DNA of 47,829 nt from contig JADFZK010000020.1 in assembly GCA_015232565.1 (NCBI GenBank), forward strand, positions 1 to 47,829, read 5' to 3'. Shown piece after piece: positions 1-9,600 of this stretch. Under the pieces are notes generated by a model that saw only the letters and a list, made by a program, of their open reading frames with translations, ran no database searches and had not been told where the DNA came from. Position 1 is the first letter of the stretch. Every line of letters begins with the position of its first letter. The translations under genes were made by a program, and so were the position numbers. Source of the stretch: Candidatus Omnitrophota bacterium (GTDB lineage: Bacteria > Omnitrophota > Gorgyraeia > Zapsychrales > Fredricksoniimonadaceae).

Positions 1-48
1 TTTGACGGGGCGGAGCTTTTTTCTCTTGACACAAGCCTTCTAATGGGT
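1..48. repeat. Left-edge half of an inverted-repeat insertion
   Basis: The outermost 48 bases interrupt a gene of the Omnitrophota family. They carry CGGGGCGGA (6-14) and AAGCCTTCTA (33-42). Exact reverse complements of both lie at the other window edge (47805-47813 and 47796-47805). On this side the two motifs are 18 nt apart; on the other side they share one base. The gene frame breaks right after the Val codon at 49-51 and a stop follows at 40-42. What I infer is one arm of a short hairpin element; the element itself is unidentified. Confidence 0.5.
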
Positions 49-384
49 AACCCACATATCTGTATTGGGGACGGTCAGGGAAACGAGGAAATACTTTATA
101 AGTTTTTTGTACTCGACGCGCTTTATTTCATCACTCAGCGGCTTTTCGCCTCTACTGATAATGAAATTAAAGCGAAAGGGATCTTTGGGATCCACCTGAA
201 TGCCGGCCATTAAAGCGGGCTCAAACTTCGCGCTAAGCGGGATCATCTGCCCAGGAGCAGGCAGAAGAAGACTCTGTGCATAAGCAGGCGTCACGCTTGA
301 ACCAAGAAACGCCGCAAGCGTCACCCCGCAAATAAATCTTTTTAAATAGTCACCGCCCATTCCCTGCCCTTTCTTATTAGACAT
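40..384 (-). pseudogene. N-terminal fragment of Omnitrophota large secreted protein
   Basis: This 114-residue ORF has a signal peptide (basic start, hydrophobic core around residues 16-30, 'AYA' before a likely cut) and then the family head 'LLLPAPGQMIPLS'. It follows the head of the 1536-residue protein at 37125-41735 as far as 'LTVPNTDMWV' and then ends in 'TH' and a stop. In the relatives this point continues as 'NLSP.EKDRII'. The fragment therefore lacks at least nine tenths of a normal member. The missing part begins exactly where the N-terminally truncated gene at the right window end (44870-47794) starts. A weak AGAGG lies 6 nt before the ATG. The product would be a small exported peptide if made at all; a disrupted gene is more likely. 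Confidence 0.75.
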
Positions 385-448
385 GCCCAGCCTCTAAGGC
401 AAATATAACATGTAAATATAAGAAATAAGGGGAGTTAGGGCCTATTCC

Positions 449-474
449 GGGAAAACGTTTTCACTGGTTTTCCC
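449..474. promoter_or_regulatory. GGGAAAAC/GTTTTCCC inverted repeat
   Basis: GGGAAAAC and GTTTTCCC form an 8-bp stem around a 10-nt loop, 65-90 bases upstream of the truncated secreted-protein gene (read on the minus strand). There is no T-run, so it is not a standard terminator. An operator or a remnant of the promoter region is possible. Confidence 0.3.
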
Positions 475-710
475 TAAGTCTATACACAGAGAAGACTTTA
501 ATCCCAAACATAATCTTGGTATTTGAAAATATACTGCCCTGGGGACTTGACAGCTTCAGACTTCTGGAACTTCCAGGCTTATTTTAACCCGGATTTTGCA
601 TTAGGCCGTGGATTTTGTGCCACTCCTGCACGCCGCTTCCTGTATGCCTTAAGAGCCAAGCATCCTCGCCCTTCGGGATCGTCTACGGCCCGTACAGCCT
701 TCAGGTTATG

Positions 711-731
711 AGCCCTTCGACAGGCTCAGGG
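711..731. repeat. REP-like palindrome (CCTTCGACAGGCTCAGG type)
   Basis: The core CCCTTCGACAGGCTCAGGG (713-731) is an imperfect palindrome of a kind I know as a dispersed extragenic repeat in many bacterial genomes. It sits in the non-coding gap downstream of fic. Only one copy was noticed in the window. Confidence 0.55.
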
Positions 732-811
732 TTCAGACCTCGACGCTGTTGCTCTTGTTTGCCGTCTTTTGCTAATCGTTAGGAGTGTTTGCACGCAGAA
801 ACGAGATATTA

Positions 812-1933
812 TTATAATTCTTTCAACGAATAGCTCGTGCTACGCCCGCCAGCGGGATCCTTAACAAGAATACCTTTTTCAACAAGATCAAGAATGTCCC
901 GGTGAGCCGTATCTTGCGAACACTTCGCGATCTTAGCCCACTTGGAAGAAGTAAGCTTTCCTTCAAAGCCATCAAACAATTTGTTAATGATCATTTTCTG
1001 ACGCTCATTAATGGATTCGGCCGGATGCGATTCCCAAAAATGCGCCTTCTTGAATACGCCGGACAAAGTATTCTTAGTATTATCCAGCGCATGATCCAAA
1101 CAATTTAAAAACCACACAAGCCACCCTGTGATGTCAATCCCGTCTTTAGTAACTTGAGTGCTTTTCTGGGTCTTCTCCAGGACATCATAATAGGCATTGC
1201 GTTCCTGACGGATTTGAGTCGACATGCTGTAAAAACGTTCCTTGCTCCCGTCAGCGCGTGCTAACTGCATATCCGCAATCACCCGGGCGATTCTACCGTT
1301 GCCATCATCAAATGGGTGAAGTGTCACGAACCATAAATGCGCAATACCCGCCTTGAGCACAGGATCCAAATCCTTGACTCCATTAAACCAGGCCAAAAAA
1401 TCTTTCATTTCCTTTTTAAGGCGACTTGCTTGTGGTGCTTCATAATGCACTTTCTCACGTCCAACAGGTCCAGACACAACCATCATAGGGCCATGCCCAT
1501 CATCACGCCAAGCGCCAACTGTGATCTTATGCATCCCGCTTCTGCCCGTTGGGAATAAAGTGGCATGCCAACCAAACATTCGATCTTGAGTAAGAATCTT
1601 GTCAAAATTCTGTGTGGCATCGAGCATCATTTCCACGACACCATCCACATGACGGTCAGAAGGCACAAGTCCACCAATGTCCATACCCAATCTTCGCGCA
1701 ATGGACGAACGCACCTGACCAGGATCAAGAATCTCCCCTTCGATCTCACTGCTTTTTAGAACATCAAGGGTAAGCGTCTGCAGGATGGCCTCTGAACGCA
1801 GAGAAAAACCCAACGCCTCCATGCGACCGATCAACCGCCCCTGACGATTACGCACAGTCCCTAGCGCGGAAGCGATCTGTTCATGATCCCATGTAAACGT
1901 TGGCCAAATATCTAACTGATGAATGTATTCCAT
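812..1933 (-). CDS. Fic family AMP-transferase with C-terminal winged helix
   Basis: Fic proteins transfer AMP (or another nucleotide part) to hydroxyl side chains of target proteins. The 373-residue product has a DUF4172-type N-terminus ('LDIWPTFTWD'), an inhibitory-helix motif S-x-x-x-E-G at 61-66 ('SSEIEG') and the complete catalytic loop HPFDDGNGR at 206-214, so it should be active and self-inhibited. The last 65 residues look like a winged-helix DNA-binding domain ('WAKIAKCSQDTAHRDILDLV'). I chose the ATG at 1933 rather than the longer frame starting at 2038. Homologues begin near this point, and the extension would run through the promoter and its repeats. A GGAG lies just upstream. Four TGCGGAGAWT half-sites in the promoter suggest that the protein represses its own gene. 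No separate antitoxin gene is adjacent. Confidence 0.88.
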   Translation of the reverse strand: MEYIHQLDIWPTFTWDHEQIASALGTVRNRQGRLIGRMEALGFSLRSEAILQTLTLDVLKSSEIEGEILDPGQVRSSIARRLGMDIGGLVPSDRHVDGVVEMMLDATQNFDKILTQDRMFGWHATLFPTGRSGMHKITVGAWRDDGHGPMMVVSGPVGREKVHYEAPQASRLKKEMKDFLAWFNGVKDLDPVLKAGIAHLWFVTLHPFDDGNGRIARVIADMQLARADGSKERFYSMSTQIRQERNAYYDVLEKTQKSTQVTKDGIDITGWLVWFLNCLDHALDNTKNTLSGVFKKAHFWESHPAESINERQKMIINKLFDGFEGKLTSSKWAKIAKCSQDTAHRDILDLVEKGILVKDPAGGRSTSYSLKEL

Positions 1934-2037
1934 ATTCTCCGCACCTTTTGCGGAGAATATACCACAGAATCTCCGCACATGCAAGCTTGAATTTGCGTTC
2001 TGGAAGGATGCGGAGATTAAGACCCTTATTCTCCGCA
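1934..2037 (-). promoter_or_regulatory. fic promoter and four-half-site operator
   Basis: On the minus strand -35 TTGCAT (1979-1984) and -10 TATATT (1956-1961) are separated by 17 bp. Four copies of a 10-bp half-site surround them. ATTCTCCGCA (1934-1943) and TGCGGAGAAT (1949-1958) form a perfect inverted repeat with a 5-nt spacer, between the -10 box and the ATG. AATCTCCGCA (1968-1977), inside the promoter spacer, pairs perfectly with TGCGGAGATT (2009-2018). A fourth, ATTCTCCGCA, lies at 2028-2037. The positions fit repression by a dimeric protein, most simply the winged-helix domain of Fic itself. Confidence 0.65.
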
Positions 2038-2223
2038 TCTCAAAGGTTTTCTTTTACATAATTTAGTATATCTACACGGCATTCGCGCTGGTTGCGCTTT
2101 GTTGCCATCCGTAAGGGGTGTTGAGAGTTACGATCTATTCGACTTGCTGCTAAGTTACCGCTTTTGAGCCTGTTTCGGGCTTTTTTGTTAGCACGGAAAG
2201 GCAAAATAACCTGCGCCAGATTC

Positions 2224-3273
2224 TTATTGGCCTTTGAATTTATTACGTATCTTGCCAAAAAGGCCTTTCGATGTCACCTTCTCTTCATGACCCTGTTTCT
2301 GGTCAGAAACATCAAAAGAACCGACGTTAAAAATGATTCCGTCTTTCGTCAACTCCAACTGGTAATCAGAAATGCATTTTTGATATTTTCCAAATAACGT
2401 ATTTTTGCGTTCCCAAAGAAAATCAACTACCTCTTCAGTCACCGCGTCAAATTTCCCCTGCTCCTTGCCATCCAGTGGCACTGAACATCCTTTTAATTCC
2501 TTAAGGATTTCTTGTTTACCAGAAACGAAGGTTGCGTTCCATACCAAGATGGCCATTCCAAGGACAGACTCTTTTTCCTGCTTATTTCTGGCCCGATCCA
2601 AAAGTGGACCGGCGAAATCCAAAATCACCTCTGACATCTTCTCGCCCGTAGATTCCACTATTTGTCCTTTTTCAAGCGGAAACGACTTTCGCATCCGGTC
2701 TACCAATTGGGCCCTGCCCGAATGCTCGTTCTCGTCCTGCCTAAAGGTCTCTCGCAAATAGGCAATGTAATTCCTCGATGAATATGATTCACGCCAACCC
2801 CGAGCAGACGCTACCAGTTGATCGAAGATAGCCTCAAATTCCGCCTGACTGACCGCCTGAAGCCCCAGTATCAACGCGGCCGACTGATAAAGAACATCAT
2901 GCAAAACCCCCTCGCTGCGTCCATCTGGCTTGCGGCGAACCAAACTGTACAATCGCGCAATCTCCTCATCCCTTATGTCAATAAAATCACCCGCAAAAAG
3001 AACATTCTTCTCAATAACAAAAAACATCGCCGAATATTCCTCAGGATAATGATCCATGTCTTGCGGTGGAATTTTATCTCCCCGGAAAAGTGCCCGCAGC
3101 GATGGAACTCTCCATTCGCCACCACGCCCCTCTGTGTCACTCAGCCTGACCTTGCTTCTATCCGAGACGCCGGGGTTTTGTTCCACATCCATGGGTAGCG
3201 TAAGACTAATTGTCTCGACGTGGAGCTTTTCCGTATTTATCACATTCACTAAAGATGGCATCAAGTCTTTCAT
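2224..3273 (-). CDS. Hypothetical protein, third gene of accessory cassette
   Basis: I do not recognise this 349-residue protein. It has no signal peptide and no membrane segment, and is mostly predicted helical and charged. The stretch 'ILDFAGPLLDRARNKQEK' followed by 'AILVWNATF' resembles a helical unit I associate with proteins carrying SEC-C-type tails, but no Cys/His cluster is present here. The C-terminus is basic ('LFGKIRNKFKG'). The gene lies 72 bp downstream of the peptidase-like gene at 3346-4866 in the same direction and shares its AT-rich composition, so the two are probably co-transcribed. Function unknown. Confidence 0.7.
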   Translation of the reverse strand: MKDLMPSLVNVINTEKLHVETISLTLPMDVEQNPGVSDRSKVRLSDTEGRGGEWRVPSLRALFRGDKIPPQDMDHYPEEYSAMFFVIEKNVLFAGDFIDIRDEEIARLYSLVRRKPDGRSEGVLHDVLYQSAALILGLQAVSQAEFEAIFDQLVASARGWRESYSSRNYIAYLRETFRQDENEHSGRAQLVDRMRKSFPLEKGQIVESTGEKMSEVILDFAGPLLDRARNKQEKESVLGMAILVWNATFVSGKQEILKELKGCSVPLDGKEQGKFDAVTEEVVDFLWERKNTLFGKYQKCISDYQLELTKDGIIFNVGSFDVSDQKQGHEEKVTSKGLFGKIRNKFKGQ

Positions 3274-3345
3274 AGCCCCTCAACTGAATTCATACAATCC
3301 TGTCAAACTGCCATCAAATAAGATCGCCATAGGTCTCCCGTAAAA

Positions 3346-4866
3346 TTACTGCAGAAGTTCGGTATGCGAATCAATGCCGGTAGGAATTCTCACAAGAAAA
3401 GCTTGTTGATTCTCATCTGCGCTCGGCAATATCAATTCTCCGGGTAGTCTGGCAAACATGCATGAAGCCGCTACCTCTTGCTGAGCATCCAGCACTATTT
3501 CGCCAAGCTTCCGCTTATTGGCAGGGAAAAGTTCCGGTAAAGAAATCTCGACCACCCAATAACGACCAGTCAGCACTGCTTTAAATTTTCCTGCAACATC
3601 TTCCTTGATCTTCTGACCTTCCCAACTCGATATCGCTTCCAAGTGTTTAATATAGGCGTCCCCTGTTAACAGTATAGGTCTAAGCACAACCCAGCCCCGC
3701 TGAACCATTACAGACTCTCTTAACCGCCTTAACCAAATATTCTCCCTCACTGAGACAGAAATACCGTTGATGATTTTGTTTAAACACTCAATCGCAATGA
3801 CTTCAGCTTCAATCGAATCAAAACGCACATACGGAGAATTTAAGCCAACAACCAGAATCTTATTTTGCTCGGATAAATAGTGCCTGGGCAAGCAGTAATG
3901 CGGGCCAAAATTATCATCATGACAAATATACGTGCTCACCCATGTCTCACTCGGCACATATTTAATCTCGTCGGAAATCTTGAAATAACTTGTCTCTGCA
4001 TTGGGAACCCATGTATCTTCATTAAATGTATGCCCCAAAACAGGAATAATATGAGCGCTCGTCCCGGTATCAAGCCCGAGCAAAGCCGGAAATCCGGATT
4101 CAATACTCCCGTATAAATATTTCTGGAAAGGGATCTTTCCTTTTCCCGTCTTAACATCGTAAGCATTTAATGTATATTTGAGACCAAGGTGATCAAAGAC
4201 AAACCGTATCTGCACATCACTAAGCCCTTGCGTCAAGGCGTGCGGCATCCCTCCGGATCGAAGGATCTCATTCAATTGACCATAGCCGATATCATCCATT
4301 TTCTCAGACGCCGCGGCAATGCAGGTTCTAAGCGCAACATGCGCACACACATTACTCAGCGCGTTTTGTTGACAATAAATAGTGCCAAAGATTCTAAATT
4401 TCCTTACCGAACAAAGCACCTCATAAAGTTTTCCGACACGACAATAATTGTTATCATGCCGGCCGGCCATGGTCACCGACTCAAAGACTATCCACCGGAA
4501 ACCAACCCCAGGGACTGGAATTGACTTCAAGATCGCATACCCCAGGTACATCTGTGGATCAACCTTGTTTATATCTTCAACCGACAACAATCTCGCCGAA
4601 AAAAAACTTAACCTGTAAAGAGGCGTTAAAGAAAGTCCCACACCCAGAGCGACTAAATCAGAATCATCCTCTTTAGAAATTCCAACGCTGTCTATTTCTT
4701 CCATAACTATTGTTGAGAATTGCGCCAAACGAGCCAAAGATAGAATCCTTTGCAGTGGCTTGCAATCAGGAAAACGACTTTCAATAAATTCAAAATTTGA
4801 AAAAGGACGAACGGCGGGAATTACTTCTGGTCTTCGACGAGGGGGTTGATTTCTTAAATCGGACAC
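3346..4866 (-). CDS. Predicted papain/C39-like cysteine peptidase, accessory
   Basis: This is a 506-residue cytoplasmic protein without a signal peptide. Its centre has the spacing of a C39/papain-like active site. 'CQQNALSNVCAHVAL' supplies an oxyanion Gln (166/167) and a nucleophile Cys174 at the start of a helix. 'SAHIIPVLGHTF' supplies His272, and 'CHDDNFGP' (315-322) supplies an Asp or Asn as third member. The flanks match nothing I know. The start is a GTG at 4866 with AGCAGG 4 nt before it. It lies 14 bp after a 62-codon gene and 72 bp before the 349-codon gene. The peptidase call rests on motif spacing only; a transglutaminase-like or inactive relative is possible. Confidence 0.6.
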   Translation of the reverse strand: MSDLRNQPPRRRPEVIPAVRPFSNFEFIESRFPDCKPLQRILSLARLAQFSTIVMEEIDSVGISKEDDSDLVALGVGLSLTPLYRLSFFSARLLSVEDINKVDPQMYLGYAILKSIPVPGVGFRWIVFESVTMAGRHDNNYCRVGKLYEVLCSVRKFRIFGTIYCQQNALSNVCAHVALRTCIAAASEKMDDIGYGQLNEILRSGGMPHALTQGLSDVQIRFVFDHLGLKYTLNAYDVKTGKGKIPFQKYLYGSIESGFPALLGLDTGTSAHIIPVLGHTFNEDTWVPNAETSYFKISDEIKYVPSETWVSTYICHDDNFGPHYCLPRHYLSEQNKILVVGLNSPYVRFDSIEAEVIAIECLNKIINGISVSVRENIWLRRLRESVMVQRGWVVLRPILLTGDAYIKHLEAISSWEGQKIKEDVAGKFKAVLTGRYWVVEISLPELFPANKRKLGEIVLDAQQEVAASCMFARLPGELILPSADENQQAFLVRIPTGIDSHTELLQ

Positions 4867-4880
4867 AGGGCCTGCTGACC

Positions 4881-5069
4881 CTACATAAAATGTTTAAAAA
4901 CAAATTCAACCTTCTCCGCAGCCTTCTCGGCCTCGTTCTTCTCATGCAAAAAAAGCTCAACTGCAGGATACTCACGGAATGACACATCTTCTTTAGGAAA
5001 AGGCGTGCCCTGCGACTGCGTGAAGGCGGTAATCAAAGCCGGAGCGCCAAATCTCTGATTAGTACCCAT
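4881..5069 (-). CDS. Small hypothetical protein, first gene of accessory cassette
   Basis: A 62-residue charged product with a Glu/Lys-rich C-terminal half ('EKNEAEKAAEKVEF'), no Cys and no membrane segment. Three facts favour a real gene: a GAGG lies 10 nt before the ATG, an extended -10 promoter (5094-5122) precedes it, and it ends 14 bp before the peptidase-like gene. It may be a partner, substrate or inhibitor of that protein, but nothing in the sequence decides this. Confidence 0.5.
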   Translation of the reverse strand: MGTNQRFGAPALITAFTQSQGTPFPKEDVSFREYPAVELFLHEKNEAEKAAEKVEFVFKHFM

Positions 5070-5093
5070 TTAAATTATCCTCATTTGTGAGTA

Positions 5094-5122
5094 AGTATAC
5101 CACATGAAGTGCGCTATTTAAA
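5094..5122 (-). promoter_or_regulatory. Promoter of the peptidase cassette
   Basis: Minus-strand -35 TTTAAA (5117-5122), 17-bp spacer and -10 TATACT (5094-5099), preceded by TGG, i.e. an extended -10. The ATG of the 62-codon gene is 24 nt downstream. Confidence 0.5.
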
Positions 5123-5202
5123 CAAAATGTGTTATTGTTATTGTTGTCAATCAAAATTCTCGTCCTCAATCCAGGCAAACAGTCTTAATGGATCCATGAA
5201 GA

Positions 5203-5886
5203 TCACACCAGATCAAGCGCCGGGCCGTGGGTTTTTAGCCATAAGCGGCATTGGTCGGCCTGGGGATAGAGCGCCCTGACGCGGTGCCAGAAACGGGGAG
5301 AATGATCGCAATGCTCCAGATGAACGAGCTCGTGCACGACCACATAATCGATCACCTCCAGCGGAGCCATCACCAGCCGCCAGCTGAAGCTTAAATTGCC
5401 CTGGGTATTGCAAGACCCCCAGCGCCGGCGCGCGCCGGTAACCTTTAGCGCGTTGTACCTAAAGCCTTCCTGGCGGGAAAAGAACTCCACCCGTTCGGTT
5501 ATGACTCGCCGCGCCGTACGTTTATACCACCACTCAAAAAGCTCTTTAGCCCGGCCCCGCTCGCGCGCACTTAACACAAACTCATTCTCGAACACCAAAG
5601 AACCTTTAAACTCATCCGAGATCTTCAAGGCATACTCGGCGCCCAGATACCAGAAACGCTCCCCCTCGGCAAAAAGCTTTACGCCCGCGACAGGCCGGCT
5701 TCTTTGCTCGGCGATCTTGCGGTTGATCCAGTCCAGTTTGGCTGTTATGAGGCTTTCGATCCGGGCCAGCGGCAGGTGCAAAGGCGCACGTACGGTTAAA
5801 ACAGCATCGGGCGAGATCATCAGGGCCGTGGTGCGCCGGCGGGAACGTACAAGTTGATATGGAATATCCAGGGCTTTAGCGGTCAT
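5203..5886 (-). CDS. YgjP-like (DUF45/WLM) zinc metallopeptidase
   Basis: A 227-residue protein of the YgjP/SprT-like family. The zinc-peptidase signature HELVH is at 185-189, followed by 'HCDHSPRFW', which supplies the third ligand region. The family hallmark 'RRRWGSCNTQGNLSFSWRL' lies just before it. Length is normal for the family. Members are predicted cytoplasmic metallopeptidases; in some bacteria they are linked with restriction systems, but no restriction genes are present here. The gene follows the pseudouridine synthase by 45 bp in the same direction and is probably the last gene of a transcript that starts at the SNF2 helicase. Confidence 0.88.
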   Translation of the reverse strand: MTAKALDIPYQLVRSRRRTTALMISPDAVLTVRAPLHLPLARIESLITAKLDWINRKIAEQRSRPVAGVKLFAEGERFWYLGAEYALKISDEFKGSLVFENEFVLSARERGRAKELFEWWYKRTARRVITERVEFFSRQEGFRYNALKVTGARRRWGSCNTQGNLSFSWRLVMAPLEVIDYVVVHELVHLEHCDHSPRFWHRVRALYPQADQCRLWLKTHGPALDLV

Positions 5887-5931
5887 CTTCTCGGCTCATT
5901 CACAGCTTCAGGCAAGGGTCCTGATGGAACT

Positions 5932-6648
5932 TTATACTCCAAGCAATTTGGTGAAGTATTCGGGTATCGCGGTTTCAAAAAGCAGGGGCTCTTTGGTAAC
6001 TGGATGCGCAAAAGCAATGGCCTGGGAATGCAAGGCCAGGCGCGGATATTTGCCGTGGCCCGGGCCGGCGCCGCTTTGCGAACGGTTATATTTATCGTCG
6101 CCTACCACCGGATGGCCTTCGTCGGCCAGGTGTACGCGGATCTGGTTCTTGCGGCCGGTCAACAAATTTATCTTAAGCAGACTGAACCGGGCCGATTCCT
6201 TCACCACCACAAACGCGGTATGCGCCAGTTTGCCCTGGTCGCTGTTCATGCTGGAGTGCATTACATAATCCTCATCTTCCGTGAGATAACTCGAGATCTC
6301 CCCCGCTTTGCGCTCCATCCGCCCGTGGACAACGGCGTAATAGGTTTTGGCGACCTCTTTCCAGTTATCCTTTAACATCTGCTGAACGCGCTCGCTTTTA
6401 GCAAAGATCAGCAGCCCCGACGTGGCCTGGTCCAGCCGGTGCACCACAAAGACCACTTTATTCGATTTGGAGTTGCCCTTACGCACATACTGGTTTAAAA
6501 GGTTATGCACCGTATGCTGACGCTCCCAGAGAGCCCCCACTGATAGCAATCCGGGAGCCTTCTCGCCGACGATCAAATGCTCGTCTTCAAAGATTATCTC
6601 AAAGCCCTTGGGCTGATACTTGCGGGGGATCCTGGTCTTGGCGGTCAT
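5932..6648 (-). CDS. RluA-family pseudouridine synthase
   Basis: A 238-residue RNA-modifying enzyme that isomerises uridine to pseudouridine in rRNA or tRNA. The catalytic motif HRLDQATSGLL has its Asp at 73, and the C-terminal motif 'GRKNQIRVHLADEGHPVVGD' is intact. There is no N-terminal S4 domain, so it is closer to RluA/RluC-like short forms than to RluD. The start ATG overlaps the stop of the SNF2 gene (ATGA), so the two are translationally coupled. The exact target nucleotide cannot be told. Confidence 0.9.
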   Translation of the reverse strand: MTAKTRIPRKYQPKGFEIIFEDEHLIVGEKAPGLLSVGALWERQHTVHNLLNQYVRKGNSKSNKVVFVVHRLDQATSGLLIFAKSERVQQMLKDNWKEVAKTYYAVVHGRMERKAGEISSYLTEDEDYVMHSSMNSDQGKLAHTAFVVVKESARFSLLKINLLTGRKNQIRVHLADEGHPVVGDDKYNRSQSGAGPGHGKYPRLALHSQAIAFAHPVTKEPLLFETAIPEYFTKLLGV

Positions 6649-9600
6649 TTAATGTCCAGCAGGAACTTGATATCGTCCCAGCCCAGTTTTTTGGCAATGC
6701 TCTCGTCGGAGAGCACCAGCGAGCTCATCAAAAACTTCTTGCGCTCCTGCAATTCGAGGATCTTTTCTTCAATGGTCCCGCGGGCTATCAAATGATACGC
6801 CACCACCGCTTTCTTCTGGCCTATGCGGTGAGTGCGGTCGATAGCCTGCTGTTCCACCGCCGGGTTCCACCAGGGTTCATACAGGATCACGGTGTCGGCC
6901 GACGTCAGGTTAAGCCCCAGCCCGCCAGTCTTTAAACTCAGCAGAAAAACCTGCACCGTGGGATCGCTGTTAAAATGTTCCACCCTCTTTTGCCGGTCCT
7001 GGGTACGGCCGTCCATATATTCAAAAGCGATCTGCTCTTTGGTCAGATGGTCCCGAATGATCTCGAGCATACCCACGAACTGGCTGAAAACCAGCACCCG
7101 ATGGCCTGAAGACAGGATCTCGCCGAGCATTTCCTTAAGCAGATCGGTCTTGGCCGAAATACCAATACGATGCTTGATCCCCGCACCCGCCAGCTCCGGA
7201 TGACAACAGATCTGCCGCAGGCGCAGGATCAGGGTAAGGATCAGCATGCGACTGCCCTGCAAACCTTTGGTGCGATAGGCGTTCATGGCCTCCACCCGCG
7301 CCTTGTCCGCCATCGCGGCATAAAGCTTGGCCTGGGCGGGCTCCAGCTCGCAATAAGACGTTTGCTCTATCTTTTCCGGAAGTTCTTTAATAACATCATG
7401 TTTCATCCGGCGAAAAACAAATGGCGCAATACGCCGGGCCAGCTCACGAAGCTTGTCGGTATTCCGGTCCTGGGTAATGGGCACCTCATATACTTCCCGA
7501 AAACGTTCGTACTCACCCAGAAAAGACGGCATCAGGAAATCGAAGATCGACCAGATATCCGCCACGCTGTTCTCCAGAGGAGTGCCGGTAAGCGCCAGGC
7601 GATTGTCGGCATTAAGCCGCTTGGTGACCCGCGCGCTGATAGTATGGCGGTTCTTGATATTCTGCGCTTCGTCGAGAATAAGGTAATGGAATTTATGCTG
7701 ATGGTAATGCTCAATGTCCCGCCGGAGAAGCGCGTAGGAAGTTATTACCACCGCCGCGGTCGGCGCTTTCTGGATCTGGGCCCGCCGTTCATTGCCGCCA
7801 ATAACCAGCACCTTGAGTCCCGGCAGGAATTTACGGATCTCGGCTTCCCAGTTCCACACCAGGGTAGTCGGGCAAACGACCAGTGACGGTAAAGTACAAC
7901 CGCCTTCAATATCCCGCTGGATCATGGCCAAAGCCTGCAGGGTTTTGCCCAGGCCCATCTCGTCGGCCAGAATACCGCCGAACCGGAACTTGTTCAGGAA
8001 CGCCATCCAGCTCACGCCATGCCGCTGATAATCACGCAAAACACCATCCAGTGAAGCCGGAATGGCCGCGGCATCAATACCTTGAAAGCCTTTCAATTCA
8101 TCATAAAGCTTCTGGGTAGCCGGATCGATCTGCAAACCCACCCCGGCCGCTTTCAGTTCATCGAGGATAAAAGGAATATGCGCCGTCATCAGGCGGCCCT
8201 TATCCTTCCGCTCGTCCATTAACGCCGCGATCCGCTCGAAGGCCGCGGTATCCAGCCGCACGAACTCACCCGACTTTAAACGCACGAACTTGCGCTCCGC
8301 CGCCAAATGCTCTTCCACCACTTTAAGGGGAATATCAATACTCTGCCCCAGGCGGCTGAAACTTATATCATAAGAAAACCAGTCAATGCCGGAGCTGGAA
8401 AACCGGACCAAAGGCGTTATTACCGCATCGGGCTGGAACAGCCTTTTGGCTTTATCCGACACGAAAACCTCACCGTTACGCGCCAAAGCCGGTATGTGCA
8501 CCGCCAACAGCTCAAACATGCCCTCGGCGGAACTGACCACAAAACGCCCTTCGCGCCCGTCAGGGACCAGGCCGTAAAGCTTTACCAGTTCATCGGCCAG
8601 GGCCTCTTCGCGCCCGATATCGCGCCGCACCAGCACCCCCGTGCCGTCCACAATCTGCTCGAGGTACTTGCCCGCACTGCGGCCGGCATAGTCCAGCTTG
8701 ACTCCGCCGTAGTCGAATATCAGGGACACGACCAATTCCCCGCGCGCCGTATCGATCTCGTACCGGGGCTTGAGCTCCGGAGCCAACACGCGCATTTCAT
8801 AGGCCGCCGGGTCATCAAAAGTGATCTCGGCAAATTCCCTTAATTTCGGCAAAACCCCTACCAGGAAATACTGGCGTTCTTCCTCATCCAGGATCCGCCC
8901 GGAGTTCAGGAAATAACCCAGAAAACGCTGTTCTATTTTCGCCTGCAGGACCCTGAAGACCAGCGCCTCCTGGTCGAAAACCCACAAACGACTGCCGGCC
9001 AAAATAGCTCCGGAATCGAACACGCGCTGCGGCTGTAATGGATCGTGCAAGCTGGCGCTGACCTCAAGTTTTTTCCGGGCCGCCGCACGCACCGTTACCC
9101 GCAAACCGATCGGCGGCTCCTGGATAAAAGCCAGTTTTTGCTGGCTTTTGATATCCACAATTTCAATGCCCGCCTCGCGGCTTATATGCTCGATCAAGAT
9201 TGCCAACTGATAAGGCTGAACCCGCCAATGGGCCCGCTGATGATCCTCGCTGGCGGCCGGGATGAACCCGCGCAACATGGTAAGAAAATGTTCCTGCCCG
9301 TGGGTGAACATCGGCAGGGACGGAAACTGTTCCGCGGCCCCGTGAGCGGCCAGGGAAAGCAATTGCTCGATATCAACGACCTTCTGGACTTTGCCCCGGT
9401 AGCAAACCGCCAGGCTGAAGACCACACCGCGGTCCGAGACCGTTTGCAGGCTTTTCACCGTCAGGCCCAGGCGCAGGCTGGGCGCCTCATCGGCCGCCGC
9501 CAGAAAATCCTTGAAACCGGAAGCCTGGTTTTCCGGGGTATCGGCCTCAAGAGCCTCAGGCTCATCGGAAGTGCAGGGTTCGCCATGGTCTATCAGATAC

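Larger units (their letters stand above)
385..811. other. Non-coding gap with two hairpins
   Basis: No convincing gene lies in these 427 bases. A 62-codon ORF at 523-711 has no ribosome-binding site and no recognisable product. The stretch contains the hairpin at 449-474, a REP-like palindrome at 711-731 and GC-rich sequence at 590-700 that could be the remnant of a mobile element; I could not identify it. Confidence 0.5.

Noticed and set aside
523..711. 62-codon open frame on the plus strand
   Set aside because: No ribosome-binding site, and its end runs into the REP-like repeat; the product matches nothing known.
2166..2186. Short stem with a T-run on the plus strand (AGCC...GGGCTTTTTT)
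   Set aside because: It looks like a terminator, but no plus-strand gene lies upstream, and on the minus strand the T-run is on the wrong side.
2040..2258. 72-codon frame between fic and the 349-codon gene
   Set aside because: It overlaps the end of the 349-codon gene and the fic operator region, and has basic, low-complexity content without a ribosome-binding site.
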